DNA from: Verrucomicrobiia bacterium | GTDB taxonomy: Bacteria > Verrucomicrobiota > Verrucomicrobiia > Verrucomicrobiales > Akkermansiaceae | Length of the DNA stretch: 64,000 nt | Reading direction: 5' to 3' | Assembly: GCA_947462875.1 (NCBI GenBank) | Contig: CANHQJ010000010.1 | Span: forward strand, 1 to 64,000 | Shown here: piece by piece, positions 42,788 through 53,500 of the stretch | Layout: every line of letters begins with the position of its first letter | Numbering within the stretch: the stretch's first letter is position 1 | Program-made: the position numbers and the translations under genes | Notes under the pieces: generated by a model | Told to the model about the DNA's origin: nothing | The model's input: only the letters and a program-made list of their open reading frames with translations | Databases searched by the model: none

Positions 42788-42958
42788 CAGCAGAGTTTCC
42801 GGGCGCTCATTCGGGCGGGGAGCGGGGAGCGGACGGTAATGATCACGCATTTTTTGATTATCAACGCTTTTGTTTTGACCTGCCCCGAGAATTTTGGTAG
42901 GCACGCAGGGTAAAGAAACGTTTCCCCAATTTCTTTCAACCCTGCGACGCCCAAATCC

Positions 42959-45900
42959 ATGAAAGCTAAAAAAAACAATCGTATTCTCGCCGCTGTTCTC
43001 TCCCTCGTGGGATTCTCCTGCACATTTCCGATGGCCCATGCCGTCAATCTCTATTGGGACGTCGATGAAGCTACAGCGGGTGCTGGCGGCAGCTCGCCTG
43101 CCAGTACCCTATGGCAAACCGGTGGCAACACCTGGAGCACCAGCCCTAACGGCACCGTGGCCACTTCCGCCACCACCACCACGGTGAATGACGATCTTTT
43201 TTTCTCCGCTGGAATCAATGCCACAGGTAGTTACACCGTTTTTCTGGATGATTCCCAGAGCGCCAAGAGTCTGAATGTCCAGGATGGCACGGTGACCATC
43301 AGCGGCGCGGGCGGTGGGGTGATCAATTTCGGTAGTGGTGTTGGTGCCATCTCGATTGGTAACAACATCAGTGCCACGGCCGCATTATCAGCGATAGTGG
43401 GCGACAGCACGAACACGATCCTCGCGGGTACGGGTGGTCTCGTCAAAACCGGAGTCGGCACGCTCACGCTCAACGGCTCCTCGGCGCACAGCGTCACGGG
43501 AGGATTGAATCTCGCCGGAGGGACTACGGTGCTGAATTTCGCCAATCTCACCACACCGAGCGATCTCATCAATGGCGGCAACGCGCTGACATTGTCGGGA
43601 GGCGCCTTGCAGGTAACGGGTAAGACTGCGGAAACCACCAATCAGAGTTTCAGCGGACTTACCGTCAGCTCCGGCGGAGGGCAGATACTTGCCACGAATA
43701 ACAGTGCTACCAATCCTGTCAATTTGTCTCTGGGAGCCATGACGACCAGTGCTTCCGGTGGCAGTCTGATCGTGGGAACAAACAATACGGCTGGCACAGC
43801 GGGACTGAGCATCACCACCGGCACGGACAAGGATGCCACGGGCATTTACGGCGGCCGGGTGGTTTACTCCTCTGGCACTGCCAACACAGGTTTTGAGTGG
43901 GCTACCACCGCAACCGCCAGCCCCGGGCCATACGAGCTCTCCGCCTATTCGGCTTATTCGGCGCTCAACACTGCCGCTGGTTCTGATAGCGTGAACTCCC
44001 GTATCACGGCCGCGGCCACCATGACCGGAAGTCGCACCACGAACAGTCTTAAGATTCAAAATCCAACAGGCGCCACTACCTTTGCCATCGGCGCGGGAAA
44101 TGTCCTGACTCTCACGAGTGGTGGTTTGCTGATCACGGGTTCGAACAACGACATGAATGTCACCGGCGGCAGCATCACTGCGGGCAACGGCGCCTCTCCC
44201 GCGGATCTTGTGCTCCATCAATTCAATCCTGCGCAGCAACTCGCGATCGGCGTCACAGGAGCGAATTTAAACAACACCCCTGAAATTTCAGCTAATATTG
44301 TCAACAATGGTAGCCAGCCCGTGACATTGGTCAAAAACGGCTCTGGAAGTATCCGGTTCATGGGAACCAACACCTTTACTGGCGGCATCATCGTCAATCA
44401 GGGGAATGTGGATTTCGGGACGAATGCCCTGAACAACAATCCGATGACATTTAATGCCAATAGCGTTTTTTACACCAACGGAACACACGTCACCAGCGGT
44501 TCACTCACTCTCAATAACGGTAGTCAGGTCACCATATGCAATAACAATTCCAGCTTCACAGTGAATGCCAACGTCACCGGCTCGGGAGGCATCAGCGCGG
44601 CAAACGGTGGCCAGGGAGCGATGACATTGAATCTGAACGGAACGGCGAACACCTTCAGCGGGCCACTGCGTTTTACCCACAACAACGGCACACAATCGTG
44701 TGCGATCAATGTGGCAAGTCTGGTTGATACGGAAGCGCTGGGAACGGGTAACATTACGTTTGGTGCCGGAACGGCGAGTTCTATTAGCCACAATTTCGGC
44801 ATTGCAGGTGCCGCGGCTCCGATCACACTAACGAATCGACGTTTCGAGTTGGCCTCGGATCAGGTGAACCAGCAAATCAACAACAACAGCGCGCAAAATT
44901 TCACGATCAACCCCGACTTGTTGATCACTGGCACCCGCGGGAAAAATCTGGTGTTAGGTGGCACGGGCACAGGTATCAGTACCTTGGCGGGAGCCATTGG
45001 CAATCACCCCACGCCAACGACTGCGGGAACGATCCCCATCGGCGTAAGAACGACAGCGGTAGTCGCGGCAAATTCCGCCATTACGCTGGCCTCGGTCGAG
45101 GGGATTGTCACTGGATCGTCCATTACCGGCACGGGCATTGCGGCAAACACGACGATTCAGACTGTCAATCCATTCACCAGACAAATTACTTTGAACAATG
45201 CCACAACTGGGGGGATTGCGCTAGGCACGAATTTCACCATTGCCAACGTAGTGAATTCCGTATCTGTGACCAAATCCGGCGCGAGCACATGGGTGCTGTC
45301 AGGCAACAACACCTACACCGGGCCGACTTTGATTTCCGCCGGTGTTTTGACAGTGGGTCACGCGAATGCACTGGGAGCCACAACCACAGGGACATCGGTA
45401 TCGAATGGAGCGCAGCTCGCCCTGGAGGGAAGCATCATCACGGCGGCGGAACCCTTGACTTTGACGCCGGGCACGAGCACGACGCCTTTGCTGCGAAATA
45501 ACAGTGGCAACAACACGTGGAATGGCGTGATTACTGCCAACAGCGCCACTTCTTCGCATGCTGTCCGGGTGGAGGCCAACGCAGGCAGTTCGCTGACATT
45601 GGCCAATACGGTCAACGTGACGGGCAGCGCGCATCAGTTTGTGTTGCAAGGTGATGGTGTCGTGAATGTCACGGGTCAGGTCACGGGAGTCGGGGCTTTG
45701 ACTTCCGGCCAGACCGGTGCGGGTCAGCGCATTCTGAGCAATCCATTGAACGACTACAGTGGTAACACCAGCGTGAATGGCGGCACCTTGCAGATGGGTG
45801 CCAACAACGTCATTCCTTCGGGAACGGGCAAGGGATCCGTGATCCTCAACGGCGGAGCGATCGCAGGCATTCTGGATCTCAATGGATTTGATGTGGCCAT

Positions 45901-48900
45901 CAATGGTCTCACCGGAGCCACAGGAGACTTGCCGGGCCGTATCCTGAACAATGCCACGGGCACGAACAAAACACTGACCCTTGGCAACAATAATGCGACC
46001 GCCTCGTTCTCCGGCATCATCGCCGACAACTCCGCGGGAACGGGAACGGTGGCGTTGACCAAGACCGGTACGGGCGTGCAGACCTTGGCGGGAGCCAACA
46101 CCTACACGGGCGCGACCACGGTCAATCAGGGCTCGTTAAACGTGACTGGCAGCACTGCCGCCGGCAGCGCGGTCAGCGTGGCCTCGGGTGCAACTCTCAC
46201 GGGAACAGGAGCTGTGGCCGGTGCGGTCACGGTCGCCTCCGGTGGCGCCTTGACAGCAGGCAATGGCGCGTCGGGATCGCTTGGGGTCGGCAGTCTTACC
46301 TTCAGCGGCTCAGCTACGGTGAACATCGGTGCTTTGAGCAATTACGCAACCACGGCAGCGATCAACAACTCCGGCACGCTCACGGTGAATGGCGCCCCCG
46401 GAGCGGTGACGGTGAATCTATCGACCACCCCGGTGGCTTCCGGAACCTATCGGTTGATCAGCCTCACCAGCGGCATCACCGACGCCAGCGGATTCACGCT
46501 CGGCACGGTGCCGGCACTGGTGGGACGGCAAACGGGTGGCTCGCTGGTATACAGCGGTGTCACGAATTCGCTCAACTATGTGATGGCCGGACCGACCGTT
46601 GTATGGTCGGGAGCGCAGAGCAGCGAGTGGAGCACCAACGTCATTTCGCCGTTGAAAAACTGGAATCTCAGCAGCGGTGGTACTACGGATTTCTTCACCG
46701 ATGATGACGTGGTGTTTGACGACACCGCCACCAACAAGACAGTGGACATCAGCAATGGCAATGTCTCGCCTCTGAGTGTGTTGTTCAACAACTCGACGGG
46801 CAACAATTACACCTTGCAGGGTGTCAACGGCATCGCGGGCAACGCGACGTTGGTCAAGAGCAATACCGGCACCGCGACCATCACCACGGTGAATGCCTTC
46901 ACCGGCAATCTAACCATCAATGCCGGTTCGCTGGTGATGGGTGGCGCGGGTCAGTTAGGAGCGGGCAGCTATGCGGGTCAGATTTCCAACAACGGTTCGC
47001 TGAGCTACAGCAGCACGGCTGCTCAGACGCTTTCGGGTGTGATTTCCGGCACGGGGACGATTGCCCAAAATGGCAGCGGTATTCTCACACTCTCGGGTGC
47101 AAATACCTACACGGGTGCCACCACGATCAATGCCGGAATCTTGAAAATCGGCAATGCCTCCGCGTTAGGCGCAGGTACCGGTGTCGCCGACGGGACCACC
47201 ATCGTCTCGGGAGCCACGCTCGATCTGGGAGGCACGTCCGGCGCTAACAATACCGAGCGGATCTCGGTATCCGGAACCGGTGTCGGCGGCTTGGGCGCGA
47301 TCACCAGCTCAACGCCGATTGCCTCGCCTTTCATCGGCGTACGGCACCTGACCCTGACGGGGGACACGACGCTTGATTTCACGAATCGCTGGGACGTGGG
47401 TGACAATGTGGCGGGCTCCACCGATTTTCTGGTGGGTGGCGGCTATAATCTCACCGTTCTCGGGACCAACGCCACGGCGCATACCAGCCTGAATTTCCTC
47501 GGAGAAACGGACCTTGGCGATGTCAACGTCGATTTGGGCAACGCGGCAGCCAACATCCTCTATCTGCAAGGAGACACCACCCTGGGAAGAGCGGCGAACA
47601 CGGTGAAACTTCTGAACGCATCCACGCTAGAGCTCTTCACGAACTCCACCCTGACCAGCATCGACAAAAAGTGGCAATTGAATGACGGCACGATCCGTGT
47701 GAGCAAGACGGGCAATTTGGACTTGCTCGGAACCATCGATCTTACCGGTGCCTGCACGATCAATGCGAATGCGGCAACGGCGGCGGTCACGGCCAGTAAT
47801 GTGATCAGTGGTACGGGAGATTTGATCAAACTGGGCACAGGAAGCCTGATTCTCACCGGCACCAATACTTACGTGGGAGTCACTTCGATCGCCGGAGGAA
47901 TCTTGAGTGTGGGGAGCATTGCCGATAGCGGCATTGCTTGTCCCATCGGCTCGGGAAATACCATTTCACTCGGACAGAACTCGACGTCGGCCGGGCGTTT
48001 GCAGTTTACCGGTGCGGCTGGTGGATCATCCAATCGCGCGCTCTTATTGAACAATGGGACGAACGGTGCCGGGGCGATTGAAAATACCGTAGCGGGTCAG
48101 ACTCTGACCCTGAGCGGTGATGTGACCGCTTTTTCCACCTTCAGTGCTTGTTCCCTGACTCTGTTAGGTGCTGGTGACGGCATTCTGAGCGGTGCGATTA
48201 AAGACGGAGCGAATGTCTCGCTGGTGAAGGCAGGTACGGGAACGTGGACGCTGACTGGACTCAATACCCATTATGGATCGAATACGGTCAATGAAGGCAC
48301 ATTGGTGATCAACAACGACTATGATGTGCTGGCTGATGGCACGACCAGCCGGTTGATCGTGGGCTCAGGTAGCGGCACCAACGGTGCTGTGATCATAGGC
48401 AACAGCGCCAATGTGGTGAAATTCGGTGGTGATGGTTACACCAATGCGGCGCAGATTGGCATCAACGGCGGCACGGGATCGCTGACGATCAACACCAATG
48501 GCACAGTGAGTCTTTTGGGAGCCAGTGGCACGAGCGCAACTTCGCTCCACATCGGTGTTACGATCTCCACAGGTGCTGGCACGGGTTCTGTCACTGTCAG
48601 TAATGGTACTCTCAACGTGGGTCAGCGCATCTTGATGGGCGCGAACAATGTCGCCTGTAGCGGCACTCTCACCATCACCAACGGCACCGTGGATGTGGGC
48701 ACCAATGGCACCTACGGCTACACGGGGAACAACCCCGGTGTGGTCGGTTTTGGTTCTGGCACGGCCACTCTCAATCTCGATGGCGGGAAACTGAAAGTCT
48801 ACGCCTTCAAATCTCAGGGCTCGGGCACATCGACCATCCACTTCAACGGCGGCATCCTCGAGGCTCAGGGCAGCCCCACCTTTTTCATGGGCAATAACGG

Positions 48901-49753
48901 CGCCTCCGATGCTCAGCCCACGGCTGCGGGAGTTTACAATACCGTGGTGAAAAGTGGCGGTGCCATCATCAATACCAATGGTTTTGACATCACCATACCC
49001 CGTCCGATGGCCACCGATCCTCTGTCCACGGGTGGTGGTCTCATCAAAAATGGCGCAGGCACCTTGACGCTCACTGGTGCTAACACTTACACCGGTGCCA
49101 CTGCTGTGACGGCGGGAACGCTGGCCCTGGTGGGAGGCAGCCAGGCCTCGCCGGTGACGGTGAGCACGGGGGCTTCGTTAGGGTTCACACTTGGTTCGCC
49201 CACGACCTCGACGAGCACGTTCAATCTGAGCGCAGGCACCATCAAGATCACGGGCACGCCTACTTTGAACAGCCACACCTTGATCACCGCGTCCACAGGC
49301 ATCACCGGCACACCGGTGCTGGATGCTGCGATCACGGGCTACGAGCTGAAGGTCGAAGGCAACAGCCTCAAACTTGTCAAACTGGGATACGCGTCCTGGT
49401 CGGCTGTCAACGGTGCCGGTGCGAACCTGAATGACGATCACGATACCGATGGGGTGCCGAACGGCGTGGAGTATTTCCTGGGCGGACCGAATGGCAATAC
49501 GACCGGCTTCACGGCTTTGCCGGGTGTGACGAATACGGGCGGCACCTTGAGTGTGACCTGGGTGATGGGATCGGGCTATGCGGGTGTGTATGGCAGCAAC
49601 TTCACTGTGGAAACCTCCGATACGCTCACGGGCACGTGGACAACCGAGTCCCTCGGAGTGACGGTGACCGTCACGGGCAGCAACGTGAAATACACCTTCC
49701 CTACGCCGCTGGGTTCGAAGCGCTTCGCGCGTCTGAAGGTTACGGGCCCGTGA
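42959..49753 (+). CDS. Giant secreted beta-strand repeat (PATR) protein, 2264 aa
   Basis: Signal peptide (about 1-28), then a very long low-Cys, Gly/Thr/Asn-rich body made of autotransporter-associated beta-strand repeats. Clear copies read KTGVGTLTLNG, KSGASTWVLSGNNTYTG, KTGTGVQTLAGANTYTG, QNGSGILTLSGANTYTG, KLGTGSLILTGTNTYVG, KAGTGTWTLTGLN and KNGAGTLTLTGANTYTG. The body should fold as a beta-helix. It has no C-terminal autotransporter barrel. It ends in a DHDTDGVPNGVEYFLGG domain of about 105 residues closing with RFARLKVTGP, shared with two other proteins here. Probable surface fibre or adhesin. A hairpin terminator follows. Confidence 0.85.
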   Translation: MKAKKNNRILAAVLSLVGFSCTFPMAHAVNLYWDVDEATAGAGGSSPASTLWQTGGNTWSTSPNGTVATSATTTTVNDDLFFSAGINATGSYTVFLDDSQSAKSLNVQDGTVTISGAGGGVINFGSGVGAISIGNNISATAALSAIVGDSTNTILAGTGGLVKTGVGTLTLNGSSAHSVTGGLNLAGGTTVLNFANLTTPSDLINGGNALTLSGGALQVTGKTAETTNQSFSGLTVSSGGGQILATNNSATNPVNLSLGAMTTSASGGSLIVGTNNTAGTAGLSITTGTDKDATGIYGGRVVYSSGTANTGFEWATTATASPGPYELSAYSAYSALNTAAGSDSVNSRITAAATMTGSRTTNSLKIQNPTGATTFAIGAGNVLTLTSGGLLITGSNNDMNVTGGSITAGNGASPADLVLHQFNPAQQLAIGVTGANLNNTPEISANIVNNGSQPVTLVKNGSGSIRFMGTNTFTGGIIVNQGNVDFGTNALNNNPMTFNANSVFYTNGTHVTSGSLTLNNGSQVTICNNNSSFTVNANVTGSGGISAANGGQGAMTLNLNGTANTFSGPLRFTHNNGTQSCAINVASLVDTEALGTGNITFGAGTASSISHNFGIAGAAAPITLTNRRFELASDQVNQQINNNSAQNFTINPDLLITGTRGKNLVLGGTGTGISTLAGAIGNHPTPTTAGTIPIGVRTTAVVAANSAITLASVEGIVTGSSITGTGIAANTTIQTVNPFTRQITLNNATTGGIALGTNFTIANVVNSVSVTKSGASTWVLSGNNTYTGPTLISAGVLTVGHANALGATTTGTSVSNGAQLALEGSIITAAEPLTLTPGTSTTPLLRNNSGNNTWNGVITANSATSSHAVRVEANAGSSLTLANTVNVTGSAHQFVLQGDGVVNVTGQVTGVGALTSGQTGAGQRILSNPLNDYSGNTSVNGGTLQMGANNVIPSGTGKGSVILNGGAIAGILDLNGFDVAINGLTGATGDLPGRILNNATGTNKTLTLGNNNATASFSGIIADNSAGTGTVALTKTGTGVQTLAGANTYTGATTVNQGSLNVTGSTAAGSAVSVASGATLTGTGAVAGAVTVASGGALTAGNGASGSLGVGSLTFSGSATVNIGALSNYATTAAINNSGTLTVNGAPGAVTVNLSTTPVASGTYRLISLTSGITDASGFTLGTVPALVGRQTGGSLVYSGVTNSLNYVMAGPTVVWSGAQSSEWSTNVISPLKNWNLSSGGTTDFFTDDDVVFDDTATNKTVDISNGNVSPLSVLFNNSTGNNYTLQGVNGIAGNATLVKSNTGTATITTVNAFTGNLTINAGSLVMGGAGQLGAGSYAGQISNNGSLSYSSTAAQTLSGVISGTGTIAQNGSGILTLSGANTYTGATTINAGILKIGNASALGAGTGVADGTTIVSGATLDLGGTSGANNTERISVSGTGVGGLGAITSSTPIASPFIGVRHLTLTGDTTLDFTNRWDVGDNVAGSTDFLVGGGYNLTVLGTNATAHTSLNFLGETDLGDVNVDLGNAAANILYLQGDTTLGRAANTVKLLNASTLELFTNSTLTSIDKKWQLNDGTIRVSKTGNLDLLGTIDLTGACTINANAATAAVTASNVISGTGDLIKLGTGSLILTGTNTYVGVTSIAGGILSVGSIADSGIACPIGSGNTISLGQNSTSAGRLQFTGAAGGSSNRALLLNNGTNGAGAIENTVAGQTLTLSGDVTAFSTFSACSLTLLGAGDGILSGAIKDGANVSLVKAGTGTWTLTGLNTHYGSNTVNEGTLVINNDYDVLADGTTSRLIVGSGSGTNGAVIIGNSANVVKFGGDGYTNAAQIGINGGTGSLTINTNGTVSLLGASGTSATSLHIGVTISTGAGTGSVTVSNGTLNVGQRILMGANNVACSGTLTITNGTVDVGTNGTYGYTGNNPGVVGFGSGTATLNLDGGKLKVYAFKSQGSGTSTIHFNGGILEAQGSPTFFMGNNGASDAQPTAAGVYNTVVKSGGAIINTNGFDITIPRPMATDPLSTGGGLIKNGAGTLTLTGANTYTGATAVTAGTLALVGGSQASPVTVSTGASLGFTLGSPTTSTSTFNLSAGTIKITGTPTLNSHTLITASTGITGTPVLDAAITGYELKVEGNSLKLVKLGYASWSAVNGAGANLNDDHDTDGVPNGVEYFLGGPNGNTTGFTALPGVTNTGGTLSVTWVMGSGYAGVYGSNFTVETSDTLTGTWTTESLGVTVTVTGSNVKYTFPTPLGSKRFARLKVTGP

Positions 49754-49793
49754 CCTTGATGGTGCTTTGCCAGCGCAAGCCAATGCCGTTCAT

Positions 49794-49826
49794 AACAGCC
49801 TGGATTGTCAAATCCGGCTGTTTTTG
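49794..49826 (+). terminator. Hairpin terminator after the giant PATR gene
   Basis: The stem AACAGCC/GGCTGTT encloses a second stem GGATT/AATCC with a short loop. The 3' arm runs into five T residues. It lies about 40 bases after the stop. This is a textbook intrinsic terminator for the plus-strand gene. Confidence 0.8.
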
Positions 49827-50177
49827 TCGCATTGTGGGCGCTACCGAACAGATTTCAAATCCAGGGATGAAATTTTCTCAGAACCGGGAGCGATCTGCGG
49901 TTCATAATCAAAACACATTCCTTGTGCCGAATTCCGGGCAAATGACACTCCATGCCGCATTCGGGAGCAATGGCTCGCAAATGGAACGGAAACAGGACAA
50001 GCCATTGGTGAGTCGTATCCTGAATAATCAAACTTGTCCATCAATGGGCAGGTGGTTCAAAAAAAATGATGCACATATCATTGAAATTTCCGCTCGGCGA
50101 GAAAGGATTGGTTTGAAAAATGCTAGAGTGAAACTCCGGTTTTTCTTTTCATTTTCATCTAAGTTTTTTAAAAAATC
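49827..50177. other. Intergenic gap between giant PATR gene and PEP-CTERM relic
   Basis: No coding sequence is convincing here; the open frame running through it is a shadow of the preceding gene's 3' end. The last about 60 bases are strongly AT-rich and could hold the promoter of the small gene at 50178. I see no clear -35/-10 pair and no Shine-Dalgarno before that start. Confidence 0.5.
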
Positions 50178-50477
50178 ATGAAACCACGCACCCTCAATCC
50201 CTGTCGCCTCTGCCTTCCGCTTGCCACCGCTCTTGCCGCATTGCTGGCCGTTCCGTCGATCCATGCGCAATCTTTGTCAGGCACGACCAATGGTGCGTGG
50301 CTTACTACGACTAACTGGACTGGCGGCGTTCCCGCTGGCTCCTCCACGGATCCAGCCAACACCAACATCGCGGTGTTCAATGTGCCCGAACCACAGATGG
50401 AAAGGATTGCTCGGATTGTTAGGATTCGTGATAATTCACCGTCTGGTGAAATGAGTTCCGTTCATCAATTATACTAA
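50178..50477 (+). pseudogene. Decayed small PATR/PEP-CTERM protein gene
   Basis: The first about 70 residues are a good signal peptide (LATALAALLAVPSIHAQ) and the usual start of a beta-strand repeat protein (GTTNGAWLTTTNWTGG). The text then reaches VPEP, the PEP-CTERM sorting motif. The open frame continues as nonsense (QMERIARIVRI) to a stop at 50475. In the +1 frame the same DNA reads GLLGLLGFVIIHRLVK then stop (ending 50454). That is the hydrophobic helix and basic end a PEP-CTERM tail should have. So the gene has lost nearly all its body and then suffered a one-base frameshift. It is probably non-functional. Confidence 0.65.
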
Positions 50478-50599
50478 TGATGCATCATTTAAAAAATATC
50501 CGTGAAAAATAAGCTTGACCTTTTTGTGTTAGTCACTTGTCGTGATTGTGTCAATTTAAGTAGCAACGCTTTTGGATCAAAGCAACAAAGGGAAATTTC

Positions 50600-53500
50600 A
50601 TGAAAACAAATAAAACATATCATACCAAATGGCTCATGGCTGTCACCGCATTGGTGATTTCAGCGATGACTTTTTTCGCCTCGGGGCAGACCGATTCCAC
50701 GCTGTCAAGCCTTGAGGCCAGCAGTGGAACTCTTGCCCCGGTGTTCGCCAGTGGCACCACAAGCTACACCGCCACGGTGCCTTTTGCCACTGCGAATATC
50801 ACAGTCACCCCGACCGCGGCAGATCCCGTTTTACCAACCATTACGGTCAATGGAAATGTCGTGGCTTCGGGCAATGCGTCTGGTGCCATCAACCTTGTTG
50901 TCGGTGCCAATGTGATTACCACCGTGGTTGTATCGCAAGACACCAGCACGACGACCACCTACACGCTTACCGTCACCCGCGCCGCACCCAGCACGATTGC
51001 CACGCTGGATGACCTCTTGACCAATACCAGCGGGTTCACTCCCGTTTTTGCGAGCGGAACAACCAGCTACACAGAGGATGTTCCATTCGCGATTTCCAGC
51101 ATGAGAGTGACGCCCTACAAGACCGATCCCGGCGCGACGATCACGGTCAACGGCAATCCTGTTCTCTCTGGCAACTTATCCCCGAACATCCTTCTTAGCG
51201 TGGGCGCGAACATTGTCACCACCGTGGTCACGGCAGAAGATGGTGTCACCACGAACACCTACACCATCACCGTCACGCGTGCCGCAGCGAGTACCAATAA
51301 TGATCTCACCAGCCTGGTACCCAGCGCCGGAACGCTCAGTCCCGCATTCGCTAGTGGCACGCTCGCCTACACGGCTACCTTTCCCTATCCAGCCCCGAGC
51401 ATCACTTTGACGCCGACAGCCGCCGACTCGCTCGCGTCGATCAAAGTGAAAGGTGTCACCGTCATTTCCGGCGATACCTCCGGGCCCATCAGTCTCGTGC
51501 CAGGAGCCAATGTCATCAATACCGTGGTCACCGCGGAAGATGGCAGCACCAAGACATACGCTCTCACCGTAACTGTCACCGTCGTTGATCCCGTCGCCAT
51601 TCCCGGCGGCCCCTACACTGTCTTTGCAGGCGGTACGCTCGTCCTGAACGGCAACGCGTCGCTGCCATCGGATGGCAATACGATCACAACGTATGAGTGG
51701 GACGTTGACAATGACGGCGATTATGACGAGGCCATCACCGGCGCCACGCCAGCAGCGATCAGCGAACTCGATCTGACCAGCATTTACGGCATGTCCCTCG
51801 GCGGTAATACGATCAAGCTCAGAGTCACCGACTCCGCGTCCAAAACCTCGGTGACGTCGGCAATCGTCAACATCCTGCCCGCCGTCGCAGTGGTTTATGA
51901 ACCTTTCAATTACACCAGCACCGGACTCAATGGAGCTTCTGGCACCAGTGAAGTTGGACTCACAGGCACGTGGAGCGCGAGCGCCGATTCTTTCCTGGGT
52001 CCAAACCGGGCCTACGGTCCTCTGGTATCCCGGGGGGCAGGCATCGGAAATCTTCAAGGCGGCGTGAACCGTTTCGGCGGAGCTCGCTCCATTAACTCTT
52101 CCGCGCTGGCCGGGAATGGACTACTGGCCGACGGAGCCACCCTGTGGATCAGTTTGATCATGGGATACGACGTCGCCCCAAACAATTGTCGATTGGCTTT
52201 TGCTTTAGCTAACAGCTCTCTCAGCACTGCGAACTTCAATTACAACATCCTCAATGAAGGTGCTCAACTTGGCTCGGGTGTGGGCGTGTCTTTGTCCGGC
52301 AACTCCAATGGCGTTGTTCAAGCCACTCAATTTCGCGATTCGACCACAGGCACCGGCTTTGCCGGGAATGTCTTAGGCGCTGCTTCTGGCACCTTGATCA
52401 CTGCCAATACATCCCGTTTGATTGTCTGCAAGATCACGTGGGGAGCTGGAGCCACCGATACCATCCAGATCTATGCTCCAGACGCCAACTTGAACCTCGG
52501 ATCGGCCGTCTCAACGCTGACATGCAATGTTAATCAATCAACATTCGACACGATCACCTGGGCCCGCGGCGATAAAATGCTTTTGGACGAGATCCGCTTT
52601 GGTGGCAGCTATCAAGCCGTGATTGAAACCGGCAGCGCTTGGGATCTGAATGATGATCTTGCCGGAGCGGGCGACTCAGCTCCAGCGGGAACCTGGAATT
52701 CGGACGCGCTCTGGAACCTCGCGCCAAACGGCACCCTTGTCCCTATTCCCTGGCAAGCGGGAGGAGTTGCTACATTCGCTGCTGGAAACGATGCTACTGG
52801 CGCATACACCGTTACTGTGGCTGGCACGCAAGACATTGGAGGCATGGTTTTCGAAGAGGGAACGGTCACCGTCACCGGCGGCACTGCTCTGCGATTGATC
52901 AAGGACACCACCATCTCCGTAGCCTCCGGACTCACGGCCACTGTTGCGACTCCTTTTTCCGAGGATGCCCCGGGCCGTCAGTTTGCAAAGGCAGGTGCGG
53001 GAATTCTCGTGCTATCTGGCAATAACAGCGCGGCGACCAGTGGTATGAGTATTTCTGGAGGTGTTGTGCGGTTCAATTCCCCTGCGGCGATCAATGGCGC
53101 CGCCCGTAACGTGGCGATAGGGTTGAATGGAGCTTTGAGTTTTGGCTCTGGTTTCGGAGCTGGAAACATACCCGCTGCCTTGTTAGAACGAGTTTCTGCT
53201 GGTTCATCCGGCGCGATTGCGGCGGATAATTATGAGTCCACGGATTTCAATTTCGCCACCGCTGGTCTCACGGCAGCGTATCTCGGTGCGGTGGGCAATG
53301 TGAATTACACCGGTAACTTGACACAAAACGGCAGCACTTATCGCCTCGGCGGTGGTGGTGGTATTCTTACGATGGCCAATGCCAACGCGCTTACCGGTGC
53401 CAACTCCCTCATCGTCAATGGCAATGTCAATCTTGCCGGGAACAACAATTACACCGGCACCACGACCATCAATCCAGGTTCCTCCCTTACCATTCAAGGT

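Noticed and set aside
42788-42958. Possible sigma-70 promoter before the first giant gene (TTGACC near 42875)
   Set aside because: The -10 at correct spacing (TAGGCA) is poor, so I do not claim a promoter.
45250-49130. Repeated DNA in the giant gene, considered as a CRISPR array or tandem repeat
   Set aside because: Repeats are in frame, diverged, irregularly spaced and encode PATR motifs; there are no identical repeats with uniform spacers.
49636-50181. 181-codon plus frame across the end of the first giant gene
   Set aside because: It begins as an out-of-frame shadow and runs through a hairpin terminator.
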